From Sphagnum magellanicum (Eukaryota > Streptophyta > Sphagnopsida > Sphagnales > Sphagnaceae): a stretch of 64,000 nucleotides of DNA. Position numbers and translations under genes: made by a program. The stretch covers positions 9,610,001 through 9,674,000 of the forward strand of contig CM038919.1 of the NCBI GenBank assembly GCA_021904315.1, in the 5' to 3' direction. Below are positions 60,641 to 64,000 of this stretch, piece after piece. How positions within the stretch are numbered: position 1 is the stretch's first letter; each line of letters opens with the position of its first letter. The notes below the pieces were generated by a model, which saw only the letters and a program-made list of their open reading frames with translations, ran no database searches and was not told the DNA's origin.

Positions 60641-60782
60641 ATTAAGCCCAAAACAATGGGGTATTGAATTGAAGCAACAACAACAGCCACCCCCCTTGTA
60701 CGTCAGTTATGGCCATGAACAGTATTGGTACACACCCACATGATTAACCACAACCAAAAACTCAATAAATAAATAAATAAAC

Positions 60783-61319
60783 TCTTTCTAGAGGCCCAAA
60801 ATGTCAGTGTTTTGGCTACATCACAAAATTGGAAAGAATTATTTTTATTTTTATTTTTTAAAAAAACCCTGCCCTTGACTCCTTAAGTAAACCCATAAGA
60901 AATTTTGGTGAAGTAAAGTATTTTGGGGGCGGGGCAGATTTAGTGTACCTATGGACGACTATTTTGGAAGTCGCAAAGAGAGAGAGAGAGAGAGGGAGAG
61001 AGTGCGTGCGTGCGGACTAGAGAGAAGGTGAGAATTCGGAGTAGAACGTGGTGGGGTTGGAGATGGTGGCCGCCACTGTCCGAAAGATGTGGGAACCCTC
61101 GGTCGGTGAAGCTGATGAAGAGAGAGTAGACAAGGAGAAGTGACTCCTACTAGAAGAGGAACAACAACAAGAGTCAATCTTTTAGAAACCCAACTTTTGA
61201 TGTAAAAATTTAGTACTCATGTGATTTCTTTGGTTTCGTTTGTTGTGTGTGTTGGTTTGTGTGTGTGTGTGTGTGTGTGTTTTGTTTGTTGGTGTGGGTC
61301 GTCGCCGATCGAGACCACC
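60783..61319 (+). promoter_or_regulatory. Putative promoter and 5' leader of the ERF gene
   Basis: Between the repeat-rich zone and the ERF start codon, composition becomes less AT-rich. Visible elements: a TTGACT (W-box-like) at 60,875-60,880, a GGGGGCGGGGC block near 60,927, an (AG)n tract at 60,977-60,995 typical of plant 5' leaders, an upstream ORF at 61,063-61,143, and (GT)n at 61,258-61,281. The transcription start is not determinable from sequence, so the assignment of leader versus promoter is inferred. Confidence 0.4.
61063..61143 (+). other. Upstream ORF in the ERF leader, 26 codons
   Basis: ATG at 61,063 in a fair context (G at -3, G at +4) opens a frame that starts MVAATVRKMWEPSVGEADEE and stops at TGA 61,141-61,143, some 176 bases before the ERF ATG. 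If the leader includes it, it could reduce translation of the main ORF. It has no homology I recognise, and its existence as a translated unit is inference. Confidence 0.35.
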
Positions 61320-63614
61320 ATGAACTTTTTCGGAGGAACTTCGACACGAAGTCGGACCAGCTGTTTGTCCCCTTCAACTGTACTCAAAGCTGCAGATGCG
61401 TTTAGTAGCAGTAGCAGCTGCTGGAGATCATCCACCAGCGAAAGAAGATCAAAGGACGTTGCAGTGAAAGGGTTGCAAGATCGCTTGTTGGGCGTTGACC
61501 CATTTGAAGCTCTTGCGAGAGGACTCCCCGGAGGAGCAGCAGCAGCAGCAGCCGACTGCACAACAAGTCTGAAATTACACAAGTCTTCTGACTCGTTTCT
61601 GTCTGTTTCCGCGGAGCAGAATCCTAGCGGCCGCTTAATTACAACCCTCGCAGGTAACGCGTTCCAGAACCAGCAGCAGTTTGTAGTAAGTCCTGATCTG
61701 AGTAGTACTATTAGCGGCGGTAGCAGTGGTGGCGGTGGTGATATCGGCTGCAGTTCGCGGCCGCAGTCCGATGTTTCCAGTTTGGGGAAGCCGGCCGGGC
61801 CGCAGCAGCTGCTACTGCAGGACAGGCGCTCCGGGTTGAAGAGATTCAGACCGGATGATTTCGCCACGGAAATCACCGAGCCACGGAGGAAGTCGCAAAA
61901 GGCGTGGCTTATCGCCAGAAAGCTTCGTCACAGTCTGGGAGAAAATTTTGCGGAATGCTTTCGAGAGAAATTCGGCGATGTAATGAAGCAAAAGACGGAG
62001 CAGCTCCAACTCCAGAAAACAAATCTAACTACTGCTGCTGCAGCCGCCGCCAACTTCTCTGCATCTGAGTTATCAGACGGATCGTCTGAGAAAATCTCTT
62101 CTTCATCGACCGAGCTTCTGAAGACTACTACTGCAGGCTCCAAGGATGATGATGGATTCTCGGATTGGTTTGTCGTTGACGACCAAGACAACCAAGAAGC
62201 AGCAGCAGAGGTCATGGTTGATGCAAAACATCATCCTGGTTGCTTTGACGATCATCCTGATGCAGCTTACCGGAAAGCTTTTAATGATCAGCAGCAGCGA
62301 GATCTAGATCCAGCAGCAGTGGCAGCAGCTGGATTCTCTTCTCCAAGCTGCGCCTCAGATCAGCTCCTCCAAGCTTCCAAGTACGAGAGCTTGCAGCCCA
62401 AAACTGGACCTTCGGTAGTCACGAGCCATCTGCTGCAGCAGCAGCAGCAGGAGTCCAGGTATCCATGGGATTCAGAAAGCTCATGGTCATGGTCGACAGC
62501 GACTTCGGGTACCTTGGAGAATGCTAACGATGCCGTCGATGATCATCATCCTCATCACAGCCGGCCGGAAGATGAGCTCTTGCAAGCTTTGAAAGGAGGA
62601 GCAGGAGTTGTTACTGCGGCAGAAACGGCTGCAAAACCTGCAGCTCCTCCTCCTCGCAGTCAGTACCGCTCTGCTAGACCTAGTGCTTTTCCTGAAGCTA
62701 CTGCCATGTGGTTGATGCAGAAACTGTCAGAGTCACAACAACCGCCGCCGGTGCGTCAGTATATTGCGGAAGAGGAGATTCAGAATCTCTCATCAAGCAC
62801 AGCAGCAGCAGCAGTGCCGCCAAAAGATCCGCTGTGGAGGTCGCGCTACAGAGGCGTGAGGCAACGGCCATGGGGAAAATTCGCTGCAGAGATCCGAGAC
62901 TCCGCTCGACAAGGCGCCAGGTTGTGGCTGGGGACGTTCGACACCGCCGAAGAAGCTGCAGCCGCTTATGATACTGCAGCTCTCAAGATGCGTGGACCCA
63001 AAGCGCACTTGAACTTTCTCCCCAAAGTTTCTGATGCATCGGCTCTCGACACTTCTTCCACAGCTGCCATGGATCATGCTTCTGCCACACCTGCTGCTGC
63101 TGCAATAGCAGCAGATTCCACTGCAACAACAGCTGCTGCTATAGCAGAAGAAGATTCCACTGCTACCACAGTTGCTGCTGCTGGCATAGCAGAAGATTCA
63201 ACTGTGACAACAGTTGCTCCTGAAGGAGCTGATTGCATGGCTAATTCTGCAGCAGCTTCGAGCTGCAATAATTTCGGGCCTATATCAGATGATGTGGCAG
63301 GAGTACTTGCAGCAGCTAGCCCCAGCAACCTCTTTACTGCTCAGCCAGTGTCTAACGACACTGGAGGAGGTCCTGCTGCAATTACGGCTGCTGGTTTGGA
63401 AGTGGAAGTGGAGGAGGAGGAGGAGGAGGAAGATCTAGATCATGCTTTTCTGGAGAAGTTGTTGGACAGCACTCAGAATCATGCAGCAGCCGAGATCACA
63501 CCTCTCTCTCCCAATTTCAGTGACTACTGTGATTTCTCTCTAGTGTTTTCTCCACTACAAACTATGGATCATCATCAAGATTGTGGAGATCATGGCCAGT
63601 TGATATCCAACTAG
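61320..63614 (+). CDS. AP2/ERF-family transcription factor, ERF subfamily, 764 aa
   Basis: Intronless frame starting at ATG 61,320 ([11 protein letters not shown]) and ending at TAG 63,612-63,614. The frame is open farther upstream to a stop at 61,203, but that part has no ATG and reads through a (GT)n tract. A single AP2 domain spans residues about 509-567: [40 protein letters not shown] and [10 protein letters not shown]. Ala at domain position 14 and Asp at 19 (residues 522 and 527) are the ERF-subfamily signature, predicting binding to GCC-box-like DNA in the nucleus. The domain resembles group IX/VIII-type ERFs; exact group uncertain. The long N-terminal half contains Ala-, Ser- and Gln-rich runs, basic patches near residues 168-195 (candidate nuclear localisation) and a helix-like block [20 protein letters not shown] from residue 196. 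The C-terminus has DSTATT repeats (about 591-630) and a Glu-rich acidic stretch (694-707) before [10 protein letters not shown], a plausible activation region. At 764 residues it is far longer than most ERFs (150-400). Confidence 0.9.
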   Translation: MNFFGGTSTRSRTSCLSPSTVLKAADAFSSSSSCWRSSTSERRSKDVAVKGLQDRLLGVDPFEALARGLPGGAAAAAADCTTSLKLHKSSDSFLSVSAEQNPSGRLITTLAGNAFQNQQQFVVSPDLSSTISGGSSGGGGDIGCSSRPQSDVSSLGKPAGPQQLLLQDRRSGLKRFRPDDFATEITEPRRKSQKAWLIARKLRHSLGENFAECFREKFGDVMKQKTEQLQLQKTNLTTAAAAAANFSASELSDGSSEKISSSSTELLKTTTAGSKDDDGFSDWFVVDDQDNQEAAAEVMVDAKHHPGCFDDHPDAAYRKAFNDQQQRDLDPAAVAAAGFSSPSCASDQLLQASKYESLQPKTGPSVVTSHLLQQQQQESRYPWDSESSWSWSTATSGTLENANDAVDDHHPHHSRPEDELLQALKGGAGVVTAAETAAKPAAPPPRSQYRSARPSAFPEATAMWLMQKLSESQQPPPVRQYIAEEEIQNLSSSTAAAAVPPKDPLWRSRYRGVRQRPWGKFAAEIRDSARQGARLWLGTFDTAEEAAAAYDTAALKMRGPKAHLNFLPKVSDASALDTSSTAAMDHASATPAAAAIAADSTATTAAAIAEEDSTATTVAAAGIAEDSTVTTVAPEGADCMANSAAASSCNNFGPISDDVAGVLAAASPSNLFTAQPVSNDTGGGPAAITAAGLEVEVEEEEEEEDLDHAFLEKLLDSTQNHAAAEITPLSPNFSDYCDFSLVFSPLQTMDHHQDCGDHGQLISN
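63093..63215 (+). repeat. In-frame DSTATT-type repeats in the ERF gene
   Basis: Three imperfect in-frame repeats of about 13-16 codons encode variants of [12 protein letters not shown] ([39 protein letters not shown]). They lie between the AP2 domain and the acidic tail. Codon-level variation suggests an expanded but no longer uniform array. Confidence 0.75.
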
Positions 63615-64000
63615 CCAAGAAGCTGCTGGTGCTCATGTTGAGCCCCCTGGTTACTACTACCATGACTTCAGTTATAATATCTGCTCGATATCCGATGATG
63701 CCATTAGACTTGAAGCTTTCAATGATGTAGATGATCACAGTTCTTTCTTCTGTGTCCACCACCACCACATGCAACTTCACATGGCACAAGTTTCCTAAGG
63801 ACTGACTCATCAGACCCATGTCAGAAGTTCCAGGAGAGACAAAGTTGGGCGAAGTATGGACAGTCTTCTCAATGTGGGGGGTTTGATGATACTGTTTCTT
63901 CCAGCTTCTTCTTTATTCACAAAGTCTAGAGATGATGAGATTATGCCAAGTTCATCAGCCACAGCATAGATCTGAGTTTATATCACCGGAAGTCTTCTTC
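63615..64000 (+). other. Downstream region of the ERF gene, probable 3' UTR
   Basis: No clear AATAAA signal is visible before the window ends. A second frame, shifted relative to the CDS, is open at 63,604-63,798 ([20 protein letters not shown]...) and could be the relic of a longer C-terminus. A minus-strand frame at 63,562-63,819 overlaps it and is regarded as a shadow. Confidence 0.4.

Noticed and set aside
61221..61319. N-terminal extension of the ERF frame to 61,221
   Set aside because: The extension begins with GTG rather than ATG and translates a (GT)n repeat into alternating Cys/Val; the first ATG in frame is 61,320.
61217..61876. 219-codon minus-strand frame opposite the ERF gene
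   Set aside because: It is a by-product of codon bias and Gln/Ala/Ser-rich repeats on the coding strand; no recognisable motif.
1..64000. tRNA, rRNA, CRISPR or organellar-insert sequences
   Set aside because: I looked for tRNA box motifs, rRNA-like conserved blocks, regularly spaced repeats and chloroplast/mitochondrial genes and saw none I could support.

Overview
The window looks like intergenic DNA from a large, AT-rich land-plant nuclear genome. Evidence: a plant-type AP2/ERF transcription factor at the right end, plant-type transposon families, long AT-rich spacers and deeply decayed mobile elements. Repeat content suggests a non-flowering lineage (fern, lycophyte or gymnosperm), but I cannot fix the species. 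Only one gene appears intact: an intronless ERF-family gene (61,320-63,614, + strand) encoding an unusually long 764-residue protein, with a probable upstream ORF in its leader.

Layout. 1-7 kb: AT-rich spacer with a short unrecognised coding-like segment, a first-exon fragment of a GBF-interacting-protein-1-like gene broken by one stop codon, a minisatellite and a 16-bp perfect hairpin. 7.1-16.1 kb: a decayed Helentron/Helitron2-type rolling-circle transposon. In order it shows an RPA-like single-strand-binding gene (two exons; the intron holds a foldback element), an OTU protease domain, a DUF6570/Helitron-N region, a PIF1-type helicase and an endonuclease/exonuclease/phosphatase (EEP) domain. 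The Rep nuclease core appears deleted. 17.9-25 kb: dispersed repeats and a fragment of a non-LTR retroelement with a CCHC knuckle and a restriction-like endonuclease. 26-57 kb: hAT territory. Two near-complete elements of about 4.5 and 4.8 kb carry minus-strand transposase pseudogenes, two more transposase fragments lie on the plus strand, and at least two small non-autonomous hAT elements have recognisable target-site duplications. Minisatellites and short dispersed repeats fill the spaces. 57-61 kb: more hAT-derived sequence and a cluster of GGTATCAG-like palindromic motifs, leading into the ERF promoter and leader.

Apart from the ERF gene there is no sign of functional cooperation between genes. 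The window records sequential transposon insertion, deletion, and decay through stop codons and frameshifts. All family assignments come from reading translated motifs by eye; no database search was possible.
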